In this document: positions 33,205 through 41,411 of the stretch, in pieces
Position numbering within the stretch: the first letter of the stretch is position 1
Layout of the letters: every line of letters starts with the position of its first letter
Assembly: GCA_017512985.1 (NCBI GenBank)
Contig: JAFWEJ010000004.1
Coordinates: 1-64,000, forward strand
Origin: Clostridia bacterium
Lineage (GTDB): Bacteria; Bacillota; Clostridia; Christensenellales; Aristaeellaceae
Reading direction: 5' to 3'
Length of the DNA: 64,000 nt
The notes under the pieces: generated by a model
What the model was told of the DNA's origin: nothing
Database searches by the model: none
What the model saw: only the letters and a program-made list of their open reading frames with translations
Position numbers and translations under genes: made by a program

Positions 33205-34973
33205 CAGCCCACCTCCCCTTCGCTGAGCTGCACACGGCAGATTTCCCGGTATTCCGGACAGGAGGCCAGCAGCTCCTCATGGGTACCCTTGCCGATCATT
33301 TTGCCTTCGTGCAGCACAATGATCTCGTCCAGGGACATGAGGGAGGAGACCCGCTGGGCGATGACAATGGAGGTGGCGCCGGCATGGTGCGCGCGCAGCG
33401 CCTTGCGAAGCTCCGCGTCCGTGCGGTAGTCCAGCGCGGAGGACGCGTCGTCCAGGACCAGGATTTCCGGATCTGCTGCCAGCGCGCGGGCAATGAGCAG
33501 CCGCTGCTTCTGGCCGCCGGAGAAGTTCGCGCCGCGGATCGCGGCTTTGTGCTCATATCCGTCTTCGTACGCTTCGATAAACTGCCGGGCCATGGCGTCT
33601 TCCGCCGCCCGGGTGAGTTTCTCCCGGTCCGTTTCCCGGCCGAAGGAGATGTTCTCGCTGACCGTGTCGGCAAAGATCACGTCGTTCTGGAACACGACGC
33701 CGAACTTCCGGTGCAGGTCGTCCTTCTCATATCCGCGGACATCCTTCCCGTCCACAAAGACGCGGCCCTCCTGCGGGTCGTAGAAACGCATCAGCAGGTT
33801 CACAACCGTGGTCTTGCCGCTGCCGGTCGCGCCGATGATGCCCAGGCTGCCGCCCTTCCGGATCCGGAAGGAGATATCCTTCAGGCACTGCTGCCGCTGC
33901 TCGCCCAGGAACTGCCCGCGGGCTTCGCCCGGGTCGTCCGCGTCATAGTTGAAGGAAACATGGTCAAAGATGATGTATTCTTCGCCGGGGGCTTTCGCCA
34001 GCTGCTCTTCCGGCACCGGCGTGAGGTCTTCCGGCAGGTCGATAACCTCTTTGATCCGGTTGGCGGAGGCGTTGGCTTTGGACATCATCATGAAGATCCG
34101 GTTCAGGCCCATCACGCCCATCAGGATCATGTTGAAATAAGTCAGGAAGGCCAGGATCACGCCCGGCGCGGTATGCCCGTCGTTCACGCGCTGCGCGCCG
34201 ATCAGCACCACCAGCGTCAGGCCGACGTTCAGAAACAGAGTCACGATCGGTCCGGGCAGGCTCATGATCACGCTCGCCTTGACTTCCTGTTTCATCACGC
34301 GGGTGTTTGCCTCGCCGTAGCGCTCCTGCTCATACGGTTCCTTGCCCAGCGCCTTCACGACCCGGATGCCGGTGATGCTTTCCCGCATCCGCCGCACGAT
34401 CACGTCCATGCGCCGCTGCACTTCGTTGTACAGCGGAATGCCCTTCCAGGAGACAAAGCAGACCAGTACGATCATGACGGGCGCCATCACGCACAGGATC
34501 GCCGCCAGGCCTGTGTCCATCGTCAGCGTGATGATTGTGCCGCCGATCAGCATGATCGGCGCGCGGATGCCCATCGTCTGGATCATCCGCACAAAGCTCT
34601 GCACGTTGTAGGTATCGCTTGTCATCCGGGAAATCAGGGACGGCAGGCCGACAGCGTCCATCTGGCTGCCGGAAAGGTTCAGGGCAGTATGAAAAAGATC
34701 CCGCCGCACGGAGAAGGTACTGTTCCGGGCGACCCGGACGCTCATTCGGTTGGCACAGATATTCAGGATCCGTGTAATCAGGGTCAGCAGCAGCATCACG
34801 CAGCCCCAGGCGATCACCGGCCAGGCGTTTTCCGCCGCCGGGATCACATGATCAAGCAGATGCTCCAGCACGTAGGGCATCAGCAGGTCGGTTCCCGTGC
34901 CGAGCAGCTTGATCAGCATCACGGCCAGGATAAACCACCGGTAGGGGCGGATGTACCGCAGGATCAGTTTCAT
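33204..34973 (-). CDS. ABC exporter half-transporter, degenerate-site subunit
   Basis: 589 aa. Six membrane helices then an ATPase: Walker A GATGSGKTT, signature FSGGQKQRLLIARAL, Walker B ILVLDDASSALD, where the catalytic Glu is replaced by Asp, and switch AQRVS, where the usual H-loop His is Gln. Thus this subunit supplies the degenerate half of the ATP sites. It is the first gene of the pair, with a strong promoter at 35025-35053. Heterodimeric exporters of this form are common in Bacillota. Confidence 0.93.
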   Translation of the reverse strand: MKLILRYIRPYRWFILAVMLIKLLGTGTDLLMPYVLEHLLDHVIPAAENAWPVIAWGCVMLLLTLITRILNICANRMSVRVARNSTFSVRRDLFHTALNLSGSQMDAVGLPSLISRMTSDTYNVQSFVRMIQTMGIRAPIMLIGGTIITLTMDTGLAAILCVMAPVMIVLVCFVSWKGIPLYNEVQRRMDVIVRRMRESITGIRVVKALGKEPYEQERYGEANTRVMKQEVKASVIMSLPGPIVTLFLNVGLTLVVLIGAQRVNDGHTAPGVILAFLTYFNMILMGVMGLNRIFMMMSKANASANRIKEVIDLPEDLTPVPEEQLAKAPGEEYIIFDHVSFNYDADDPGEARGQFLGEQRQQCLKDISFRIRKGGSLGIIGATGSGKTTVVNLLMRFYDPQEGRVFVDGKDVRGYEKDDLHRKFGVVFQNDVIFADTVSENISFGRETDREKLTRAAEDAMARQFIEAYEDGYEHKAAIRGANFSGGQKQRLLIARALAADPEILVLDDASSALDYRTDAELRKALRAHHAGATSIVIAQRVSSLMSLDEIIVLHEGKMIGKGTHEELLASCPEYREICRVQLSEGEVG

Positions 34974-35024
34974 GAACGGGGCAGGGCTCCTTCAGGCTTC
35001 TTTCTCTTTCACGTTTTCCCGGTT

Positions 35025-35053
35025 ATTGTACCTTGCATCATACCGCATTTCAA
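35025..35053 (-). promoter_or_regulatory. Promoter of the ABC exporter operon
   Basis: On the minus strand TTGAAA, 17-base spacer, TACAAT, about 50 bases before the ATG at 34973. Confidence 0.75.
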
Positions 35054-35093
35054 GAAACATATATTGGAAAAACGGCGGAAGGCAAACCCTGCA

Positions 35094-35123
35094 TTGACGC
35101 GGGGCGCGGACGTATGGTAGAAT
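35094..35123 (+). promoter_or_regulatory. Promoter of the SCIFF peptide gene
   Basis: TTGACG, 18-base spacer, TAGAAT with TGG directly before it (extended -10). It ends 34 bases before the ATG at 35158. Confidence 0.65.
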
Positions 35124-35157
35124 ACGGGTTGAAATCTGTGGGACGGAGGAAATGACT

Positions 35158-35316
35158 ATGAAACATATTAAGACCCTGAATACCCGTAATCTTTGCGAGA
35201 GCGCCAAAAAGGGCGGCTGCGGCGAATGCCAGACCTCCTGCCAGTCTGCCTGCAAGACCAGCTGCGGCATTGCCAACCAGCAGTGCGAGAACAAAAAGCA
35301 GGAAAGCGCGAAGTAA
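35158..35316 (+). CDS. scfA: SCIFF ranthipeptide precursor
   Basis: 52 aa. It has the MKHIKTLNT start and the six-cysteine core CGECQTSCQSACKTSC of the 'six cysteines in forty-five residues' family, nearly universal in Clostridia. The paired radical SAM enzyme forms thioether links from the cysteines to other residues. There are three in-frame ATGs; the one at 35158 is chosen because GGAGG lies 8 bases upstream and the family starts MKHI. The Lys/Gln-rich tail after the last Cys is slightly longer than usual. The biological role is unsettled; quorum sensing and carbon control have been proposed. Confidence 0.95.
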   Translation: MKHIKTLNTRNLCESAKKGGCGECQTSCQSACKTSCGIANQQCENKKQESAK

Positions 35317-35335
35317 TTATTCCGGTATCAGCAAT

Positions 35336-35357
35336 TGCCGCCGCTTGGCGGCATTTA
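35336..35357 (+). terminator. Attenuator-like hairpin between scfA and scfB
   Basis: A 7-bp stem TGCCGCC / GGCGGCA with loop GCTT, then TTTATTATTT. It could cut read-through so that much more peptide than enzyme is made. The remaining gap to 35531 holds another hairpin, GGGGGGC-GAA-GCCCCCC at 35400-35416, and no other gene. Confidence 0.6.
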
Positions 35358-35531
35358 TTATTTCCGAACGTCGATACCCGTTTTTCCTGACGGGGGTATG
35401 GGGGGCGAAGCCCCCCAAAACCTTATAAGCCCCGTCCCCGCGCAAACCGGGCAGCAATACCGGATTGCATATGCGCGGGGAAGGGGCAGGGGGAAGAGGT
35501 TCGACGAGCCGGGATTTATGAGGAATGCCTT

Positions 35532-36911
35532 ATGATTCATCGTTATCACCTGGACGACTGGTATATCGTGATCGACACCTGCTCCGGCAGCGTGCATGTG
35601 GTGGATGAGATCGCCTATGAGATCATCGGCTGCTATGAAGGGAAATCCCGGGAGGAGATCATCCCGGAGATGGCTGCGCGCTTCGGGGAGGATCCCGCGG
35701 AGATCGCGGAATGTTATGATCAGGTCACCGCGCTGAAGGAGCAGGGAACGCTCTTTTCCCCGGACGTGTTCGAACCCATGGCCGGCGAGCTCAAGCAGAA
35801 AACCGCCGGCGTGGTCAAGGCGCTGTGCCTGCACGTCGCCCACACCTGCAACCTGAACTGCGCCTACTGCTTTGCCAGCCAGGGCCGGTTTCACGGGGAA
35901 CGCGCGGTCATGTCCTATGAGGTCGGAAAGCAGGCGCTGGACTTCCTCGTCGCGCATTCCGGCACCCGGCGCAACCTGGAGGTGGATTTCTTCGGCGGCG
36001 AGCCGCTGATGAACTTCGATGTCGTGAAGCGGCTGGTTGCCTATGCCCGGAGCATTGAGAAGGAAAAGGGCAAGAACTTCCGGTTCACCCTGACCACCAA
36101 CGGTATGCTGATCGACGACGACGTGATCGATTTCGCCAACCGGGAGATGAGCAACGTTGTGCTCAGCCTGGACGGACGGAAGGAGATCCACGACCGCTGC
36201 CGGGTGGACTATGCCGGCAACGGCAGCTGGGACCGGATCGTGCCGAAGTTCCAGCAGCTCGTGCAGGCCCGGGGAGGAAAGAATTACTATATGCGGGGCA
36301 CCTTCACCCATGCGAACCCGGACTTTCTGGAGGATATCAGGACCATGCTGGACCTGGGCTTCACGGAGCTGAGCATGGAGCCCGTGGTCTGCGCGGCGGA
36401 CGATCCCGCCGCCTTGACGCAGGAGGACCTGCCCGTCGTCCTGAAGCAGTATGAGGACCTGGCCCGCCTGATGCTTGCCCGGAAACGGGAAGGCCGGCCC
36501 TTCACCTTCTATCATTATATGCTGGACCTCTCCGGCGGACCCTGCATCTACAAGCGGATCTCCGGCTGCGGGTCCGGAACGGAATACATGGCGGTTACCC
36601 CCTGGGGCGACCTGTATCCCTGCCATCAGTTTGTGGGCGAGGAAGCCTTTAAACTGGGAGACATCCGGAATGGCGTCACGAACACGGCTGTGCAGGAGGA
36701 ATTTGCTTCCTGCAACGTCTATGCCCGGGAAGAATGCCGGGACTGCTGGGCGAAACTCTACTGCTCCGGAGGCTGCGCCGCTAACGCGTATCATGCGACC
36801 GGTTCCGTCCGGGGCGTGTACAAATACGGCTGCGAACTGTTCCGCAAGCGCATGGAATGCGCCATTATGCTGCAGGCAGCGTTCCAGGCAGATGATGAGG
36901 AAAACGCATGA
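35532..36911 (+). CDS. scfB: SCIFF maturase, radical SAM/SPASM protein
   Basis: 459 aa. An N-terminal peptide-binding (RRE-like) region covers about 1-95. The radical SAM cluster is C106-C110-C113 in CNLNCAYC, followed by FFGGEPLMNF. The SPASM domain binds further clusters via CGSGTEYMAVTPWGDLYPC and CRDCWAKLYCSGGC. It makes thioether bridges in the scfA product. The ATG at 35532 has GAGGAATGCC upstream. The next gene overlaps it by ATGA. Confidence 0.95.
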   Translation: MIHRYHLDDWYIVIDTCSGSVHVVDEIAYEIIGCYEGKSREEIIPEMAARFGEDPAEIAECYDQVTALKEQGTLFSPDVFEPMAGELKQKTAGVVKALCLHVAHTCNLNCAYCFASQGRFHGERAVMSYEVGKQALDFLVAHSGTRRNLEVDFFGGEPLMNFDVVKRLVAYARSIEKEKGKNFRFTLTTNGMLIDDDVIDFANREMSNVVLSLDGRKEIHDRCRVDYAGNGSWDRIVPKFQQLVQARGGKNYYMRGTFTHANPDFLEDIRTMLDLGFTELSMEPVVCAADDPAALTQEDLPVVLKQYEDLARLMLARKREGRPFTFYHYMLDLSGGPCIYKRISGCGSGTEYMAVTPWGDLYPCHQFVGEEAFKLGDIRNGVTNTAVQEEFASCNVYAREECRDCWAKLYCSGGCAANAYHATGSVRGVYKYGCELFRKRMECAIMLQAAFQADDEENA

Positions 36912-38248
36912 ACACGCCGATCTGTGACTTTGTCAGGGCATACGCGGAGGGGGATCCCGTCCGCATGCACATGCCCGGCCACAAGGGCAGACCGCTCACC
37001 GGCCCGGAGCCCCTGGACCTGACGGAGATCGAGGGGGCGGACGTGCTGTACCGCTCCCGGGGCGTCATCCGGGAGAGCGAGGAAAACGCCGCCTCCCTCT
37101 TCGGCGCCGCCCGCACGGTCTATTCCGCGGAGGGTTCCTCTCTCTGCATCCGAGCGATGCTGTACCTGGCGCTGCTCACGGCAAGGGAGAAGGGGCTGCC
37201 CGCCCGGCTGCTGGCCGGACGCAACGCCCATCGCACCCTGATGACCGCCGCGGCCCTGCTGGACATTGAGGTGGACTGGCTCCTGCCTGCGTCCGGGGAG
37301 GATTTGCTCTCCTGCGCCGTATCCGCGGAAACGCTGGAAGAAAAACTGAAACAGAATGAATATATGGCGGTTTACCTGACCTCGCCGGATTATCTGGGCC
37401 GCCGGGCGGACCTGTGCGCCGCTGCGGCTGCCTGCCGCCGGCACGGCGTGCCGCTGCTGGTGGACAACGCCCATGGGGCCTACCTGAAGTTCCTGCCGGC
37501 GGACGAACACCCGGTCACCCTCGGCGCGGCCGCCTGCTGCGATTCTGCCCACAAGACGCTCTCCTGCCTGACCGGTGCGGCGTACCTGCATTTGTCAAAG
37601 GACGCCCCGGAAGACTGGACGAAACAGGCGGAACAGGCTATGTCCCTGTTTGCCTCCACCAGCCCCTCCTACCTGATCCTGCAGTCCCTGGACCGGATGA
37701 ACGCGGAGCTCGCCGGGGACTATCCGGAATGGATCTGCCGGGCAGCGGACCGGGCGGCTGAAATCAAGAAACGCCTGTCACAGGAAGGCTGGTCTTTTGT
37801 CGGGGACGAACCGATGAAGCTTACCGTGGACGCCGCTGCCCGCGGGTATACGGGCATGGAACTGCAGGAGATCCTGCGCCGCGCCGGCATTGAATGTGAG
37901 TTCGCGGACAGGAAACACCTGGTCCTGATGCCTTCCGCGGAAACGCCGGAGGGGAGCTGGCAGCGCCTGCTTTCCGCCCTGCGTGGAATCCCGCAGCGGG
38001 AGCCTCTGAATGAAAAAGCCCCGGCGCTGCCCGCGCCGGAACGGGTCATGTCCGTCCGGGAGGCGATGCTTTCCCCGCGGGAGACCCTGCCTGCGGACAA
38101 GGTCGTCGGCTGCGTTCTTGCGGATGCCTGTATCAGCTGCCCGCCGGCTGTGCCGGTCATCATCGCCGGCGAGCGGATCACCGAAGCCGCCGCGGCCTGC
38201 ATGGCGTACTATGGTATCACCGAATGTGAAGTTGTGAAACATATTTGA
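36908..38248 (+). CDS. Orn/Lys/Arg decarboxylase-like PLP enzyme
   Basis: 446 aa, fold type I PLP enzyme. PGHKGR near the N-terminus, VDNAHGAYL, and the PLP-lysine K216 in DSAHKTL match the small Bacillus SpeA/YaaO group, which lacks the wing domain of large decarboxylases. The C-terminal small domain has VPVIIAGERIT. It probably makes agmatine or cadaverine for polyamine synthesis. The start overlaps scfB (ATGA), so it is in the SCIFF transcript. Its last 32 bases overlap the convergent TraX-like gene. Confidence 0.88.
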   Translation: MNTPICDFVRAYAEGDPVRMHMPGHKGRPLTGPEPLDLTEIEGADVLYRSRGVIRESEENAASLFGAARTVYSAEGSSLCIRAMLYLALLTAREKGLPARLLAGRNAHRTLMTAAALLDIEVDWLLPASGEDLLSCAVSAETLEEKLKQNEYMAVYLTSPDYLGRRADLCAAAAACRRHGVPLLVDNAHGAYLKFLPADEHPVTLGAAACCDSAHKTLSCLTGAAYLHLSKDAPEDWTKQAEQAMSLFASTSPSYLILQSLDRMNAELAGDYPEWICRAADRAAEIKKRLSQEGWSFVGDEPMKLTVDAAARGYTGMELQEILRRAGIECEFADRKHLVLMPSAETPEGSWQRLLSALRGIPQREPLNEKAPALPAPERVMSVREAMLSPRETLPADKVVGCVLADACISCPPAVPVIIAGERITEAAAACMAYYGITECEVVKHI

Positions 38249-38999
38249 AGATCAGTTCCAGGACGTAAAGCAGTACCAGGTGCGCCGGATAGACTGCGTA
38301 GCCCACCCAGCGGGGAAGCTTCAGATCCTTCCTGAAGCGGACCAGGATAAAGGGCAGGGACAGCAGCGCGTAGGTTTCCGTCCGCAGCAGGGAGGCCAGC
38401 GGCAGGTACAGTGAATTATCCAGCGCTTTCAAATCAAAAGGAATGTTGAAAAAACTCTTTGTCACGCTGTAGAAGGAACCCCAGAACAGGAAATAGGCGA
38501 CCATAACCGCGGCGATGCCCCGGCGGCTGTCCCGTACCGCGTAGAGCAGGACGAACAGCAGGACGCCTTTCCAGCCATAGTCCGCGTTCAGCAGCGTGGC
38601 AAGGACAATTGCCGCTGCGGGCGCCCAGATGTGGCTCAGGTATTTCTTCTCCCGGATGCCCCACAGCGCGCACAGGCCGAGGAACAGGCACAGGAAGACG
38701 TTGGGCTGCCGCCAGGTATGGTTGAGCGCAAGGATGTACAGCGGTTGGGAGATGAGGCCGACGCCCAGTACGCGCAGCAGGTATTTCGGTACGCTGCGGG
38801 TATAATGGAATCCGACGATCATGCACCACACATAGATCGGGAAAGCGATCCGCCCGATGAGCCGCATCTCCGGAATGTTCGGAAGGAGCATCTTGCCCGC
38901 GTGGTCGCAGAACATAAAGACCAGCGCGATGATCTTCAGCCACGCGGTGGCGGTGTTGCCGGCCGGCTTGCCGGTCCGGGCCAGATCATTTGCTTCCAT
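38217..38999 (-). CDS. TraX-like integral membrane protein
   Basis: 260 aa with about eight membrane helices. The TraX pattern is present: FMFCDHAGKML, RLIGRIAFPIYVW, a central DYGWKGVLL and a C-terminal YPAHLVLLY. TraX acetylates F pilin in E. coli; chromosomal homologs in Bacillota have unknown acceptors. The ATG at 38999 follows CAGGAGGAAC; the open frame reaches further upstream without a good site. Its 3' end overlaps the decarboxylase by 32 bases. Confidence 0.85.
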   Translation of the reverse strand: MEANDLARTGKPAGNTATAWLKIIALVFMFCDHAGKMLLPNIPEMRLIGRIAFPIYVWCMIVGFHYTRSVPKYLLRVLGVGLISQPLYILALNHTWRQPNVFLCLFLGLCALWGIREKKYLSHIWAPAAAIVLATLLNADYGWKGVLLFVLLYAVRDSRRGIAAVMVAYFLFWGSFYSVTKSFFNIPFDLKALDNSLYLPLASLLRTETYALLSLPFILVRFRKDLKLPRWVGYAVYPAHLVLLYVLELIFKYVSQLHIR

Positions 39000-39107
39000 C
39001 GGTATGTTCCTCCTGTACGGGATCCGGGATACAACCACAAAATCTGTGACGGTTTACAGGGATTATACCACATCTTGAACCGGTTTTTCTTTTTTTCAAA
39101 AAAGTGT

Positions 39108-39309
39108 TTATGATCGCCGTTACCCATCCCTTCTTCGCTTCGCTTGAAGGAATGGACGGCTGTAATAAGGGATTTGTTACCCAAATAAAATTATTTGGAC
39201 AAATCCGCTTATGATCGCCGTTACCCATCCCTTCTTCGCTTCGCTTGAAGGAATGGACGGCTGTAATAAGGGATTTGTTACCCAAATAAAATTATTTGGA
39301 CAAATCCGC
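39108..39309 (+). repeat. Perfect tandem duplication of a 101-base unit
   Basis: Two copies, 39108-39208 and 39209-39309, identical as far as I can read. Each unit holds CCTTC...GAAGG and ends in CCAAATA-AAAT-TATTTGG then ACAAATCCGC. The end matches the tail of repeat copy 2 before recA (CCAAAT-TCAA-ATTTGG, ACAAATCCGT). The second copy continues TTGTTCCCC and abuts the rpsF -35 box. The 39000-39410 gap holds this repeat and the rpsF promoter; no gene is seen. Confidence 0.95.
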
Positions 39310-39318
39310 TTGTTCCCC

Positions 39319-39347
39319 TTGAAAACAAACGGTTACTCTGTTATAAT
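39319..39347 (+). promoter_or_regulatory. Promoter of rpsF-ssb-rpsR
   Basis: TTGAAA, 17-base spacer, TATAAT, close to the consensus. It ends 63 bases before the rpsF ATG. Confidence 0.85.
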
Positions 39348-39410
39348 TCCTAATCGGCACATCCTTGCGCTGCAGGCAGCAGCGCCAAAAGTCCGTGAGG
39401 AGGTGAAAGA

Positions 39411-39890
39411 ATGATGAACAGGTATGAAATGATCTACATCATCGACGCCGATCTGGAGGAAGCCGCCCGTAAGGAACTGATCGAGAAGGTTTCCGCACTG
39501 ATCACAAACAACGGTGGTGAGATCGAAAAGGTCGATGAAACATGGGGAAAGCGCAAGCTGGCCTATGCGATCGACTACAAGACCGAAGGCTGGTACGTAC
39601 TGGTGAACTTCAAGGCACCGGTCGAACTGCCCCGCGAGCTCGAGCGTAACCTGCAGATCAACGAGAACGTGCTCCGTTATCTCGTGATCAAGCTGGTCGA
39701 GAAGAAAGCCTCTGTGAAGCCCCGTCCCGAACGGCCGGCTCCCGTGGCTGCTCCCGTTGAAGAAGCTCCCGCCGCTGAGGAAGCCGCTCCTGCCGAGGCT
39801 GCTCCTGTTGCCAAGGAGGCTCCCGCTGAAGCCGCTGAAGAAGCTGCTCCCGCTGAAGCTCCCGCCGCAGAAGAGACCCCCGCTGAATGA
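39411..39890 (+). CDS. rpsF: Ribosomal protein S6 with Ala/Glu/Pro tail
   Basis: 159 aa. The first about 97 residues are the S6 fold (MNRYEMIYIIDADLEEAARK, WGKRKLAYAIDYKTEGWYVL), which binds S18 and 16S rRNA. The remaining about 60 residues are an Ala/Glu/Pro-rich tail with no fold, longer than in most species. AGGAGGTGAAAG precedes the ATG. It is the first gene of the standard rpsF-ssb-rpsR operon. Confidence 0.97.
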   Translation: MMNRYEMIYIIDADLEEAARKELIEKVSALITNNGGEIEKVDETWGKRKLAYAIDYKTEGWYVLVNFKAPVELPRELERNLQINENVLRYLVIKLVEKKASVKPRPERPAPVAAPVEEAPAAEEAAPAEAAPVAKEAPAEAAEEAAPAEAPAAEETPAE

Positions 39891-39905
39891 TGAAGGAGAA
39901 GAAGA

Positions 39906-40340
39906 ATGAACAAGCTGACCATCATCGGAAATCTGACCCGTGATCCCGAGCTGCGCACCACCAACACCGGCGTGAACGTATGCGACTTTACCGTTGCGGT
40001 AAACCGCAGGCAGCGCCGCGACGCCCAGAACAACGGCCAGCCTGAGGCGGATTTCTTCCGCGTCACCGCCTGGCGTGAGCGCGGAGAACTCTGCGCGAAG
40101 TATCTGGCGAAGGGCCGCAAGGTCTGCGTGATCGGACCGGTCAGCGTAAGAACTTTTACAGGCAACGACGGTACGACCCGCGCCAGCCTGGAAGTGACCG
40201 CTGATGAAGTGGAATTCCTTTCTTCCCGGAATGACGGAGAAGCCGGCGGATACTCCGCTCCCGCTGCTCCCGAAGCTCCCTCTGCAGATTCCCAGGCAGC
40301 CGTTTTCACTGCTGTGGAAACTGATGAGCTGCCGTTCTAA
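39906..40340 (+). CDS. ssb: Single-stranded DNA-binding protein
   Basis: 144 aa. An OB fold covers about 1-108 (MNKLTIIGNLTRDPELRTT, FFRVTAWRERGELCAKYLAKG), followed by a short flexible linker and the acidic protein-docking tip ETDELPF, a variant of the usual DDDIPF. The linker is short. It lies between rpsF and rpsR as in most Bacillota, with GGAGAAGAAGA before the ATG. Confidence 0.96.
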   Translation: MNKLTIIGNLTRDPELRTTNTGVNVCDFTVAVNRRQRRDAQNNGQPEADFFRVTAWRERGELCAKYLAKGRKVCVIGPVSVRTFTGNDGTTRASLEVTADEVEFLSSRNDGEAGGYSAPAAPEAPSADSQAAVFTAVETDELPF

Positions 40341-40364
40341 CGCTCGAAAAGGAGGAAATGACCA

Positions 40365-40622
40365 ATGTCTGAAGATCGTGGCGAAAGAAGGCCGCGGCCC
40401 CGCGGAGGACGCCGTCCCCGCCGGAAGGTTTGCAGCTTCTGCGTAGATAAGATCGAGTACATCGATTACAAGGATATCAATCGCCTGCGCCGCTTTACCA
40501 ACGAACGCGGCAAGATCCTGCCCCGCCGGATGAGCGGCAACTGCGCCAAGCATCAGCGCCAGCTGAGCGAGGCCATCAAGCGCGCCCGTGCCATCGCGCT
40601 GATGCCCTACACGGTGGAATAA
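40365..40622 (+). CDS. rpsR: Ribosomal protein S18
   Basis: 85 aa. A basic N-terminus is followed by the S18 core [20 protein letters not shown] and [16 protein letters not shown], which pairs with S6 on the platform of the small subunit. A Cys-x2-Cys-type start (VCSFC) suggests one half of a zinc site only. AAAGGAGG precedes the ATG, and a strong terminator follows at 40634. Confidence 0.97.
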   Translation: MSEDRGERRPRPRGGRRPRRKVCSFCVDKIEYIDYKDINRLRRFTNERGKILPRRMSGNCAKHQRQLSEAIKRARAIALMPYTVE

Positions 40623-40633
40623 GATCAAACATA

Positions 40634-40661
40634 AAGGAGACAGGAAACTGTCTCCTTTTTT
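40634..40661 (+). terminator. Terminator of rpsF-ssb-rpsR
   Basis: An 8-bp stem GGAGACAG / CTGTCTCC with loop GAAA, followed by a T run. Confidence 0.92.
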
Positions 40662-40675
40662 GTTGCCCGATGATA

Positions 40676-40704
40676 TTGACATTCTATCAGAATAACGATA
40701 GAAT
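40676..40704 (+). promoter_or_regulatory. Promoter with overlapping operator of a toxin-antitoxin operon
   Basis: TTGACA, 17-base spacer, TAGAAT. The perfect inverted repeat ATTCTATC-N8-GATAGAAT (40681-40704) covers the spacer and both box edges, as expected for autorepression by an antitoxin or the toxin-antitoxin complex. Confidence 0.75.
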
Positions 40705-40746
40705 TAATTTATCAAAGAACATTGTATGCAGGGAGTGAATGAGTCT

Positions 40747-41001
40747 GTGAACATCAAATCATCTTCGGCTTTACGGAACAGTTATAATGCGATTTCCGCC
40801 TATGCCAAAGAGACGCAGGAGCCTGTGTTTATTACAGTCAACGGAGAAGGGGATGGCGTCTTCATGAGTATGGATGCTTATGAAAGAAGAGAAGAAGTGC
40901 TCAAACTCAGGGAACAGATTCTGCTGGCAGAGGAACAGCGTATCTACGGTGCGAAAACCATGAGTATTGCCGAGGCCAGGGAGGCTTTGAAAAAAGGATG
41001 A
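40747..41001 (+). CDS. Phd/YefM-family antitoxin
   Basis: 84 aa from the GTG at 40747 (MNIKSSSALRNSYNAISAYA), which matches the family start and has AGGGAG upstream; an ATG at 40726 would add 7 residues. The fold is the Phd/YefM DNA-binding N-terminus (VFITVNGEGDGVFMSMDAYE) with a C-terminal helix that should wrap the toxin. It overlaps the toxin gene by ATGA. The pair is more AT-rich than its neighbours, suggesting transfer. Confidence 0.88.
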   Translation: MNIKSSSALRNSYNAISAYAKETQEPVFITVNGEGDGVFMSMDAYERREEVLKLREQILLAEEQRIYGAKTMSIAEAREALKKG

Positions 41002-41360
41002 TCATATCAGTTGAGATTTTGCCTGCCGCCTGGGGCGGACTGCTGAAGATCAAACATCATGTGACGGATATGTTTGGTGAAAAGACAGCGGAAGAGGTTA
41101 CAGAAGGAATTCTCAGTTCTCTGGAACGGCTTCAGGAGTTTCCCGATTCCGGATCATTGATGCCCGATCCATGGCTGAACAGCCTTGGGTACAGGATGGT
41201 GGTTACGGATCGGCGGAATGTTTCTGTATATAAACGAATAGGGGATATAATTTATGTTTATCTGATCGCGGATACAAGGACAGAATATACCAAGGCATTT
41301 CGGGATTTGATAATAGATAATCCGGGAATGCTTCTGCAGGAAGAATCCAATATGAAATAA
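40998..41360 (+). CDS. RelE/ParE-family toxin
   Basis: 120 aa. It has the RelE/ParE barrel: an N-terminal helix pair, YRMVVTDRRNVSVYKRIGDIIYVYLIADTRTEY with the usual strand-turn-strand close, and basic residues in the central sheet. Members either cut mRNA at the ribosome or poison gyrase; the final residues do not tell which. Coupled to the antitoxin by ATGA overlap, and followed by a strong two-way terminator. Confidence 0.85.
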   Translation: MIISVEILPAAWGGLLKIKHHVTDMFGEKTAEEVTEGILSSLERLQEFPDSGSLMPDPWLNSLGYRMVVTDRRNVSVYKRIGDIIYVYLIADTRTEYTKAFRDLIIDNPGMLLQEESNMK

Positions 41361-41361
41361 T

Positions 41362-41395
41362 AAAACTGCTCCGATCAATCGCCCGGAGCAGTTTT
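41362..41395 (+). terminator. Bidirectional terminator after the toxin gene
   Basis: A 12-bp perfect stem AAAACTGCTCCG / CGGAGCAGTTTT with a 10-base loop; it serves the toxin gene and the convergent Dabb gene. Confidence 0.9.
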
Positions 41396-41411
41396 TGTTA
41401 TGGATGAAGAT

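Noticed and set aside
35400-35416. Terminator at GGGGGGC-GAA-GCCCCCC
   Set aside because: A strong stem but followed by AAAACC rather than T; kept only as a hairpin in the scfA-scfB gap.
39108-39309. CRISPR-like array in the tandem duplication
   Set aside because: Two adjacent 101-base units with no spacers and no cas genes.
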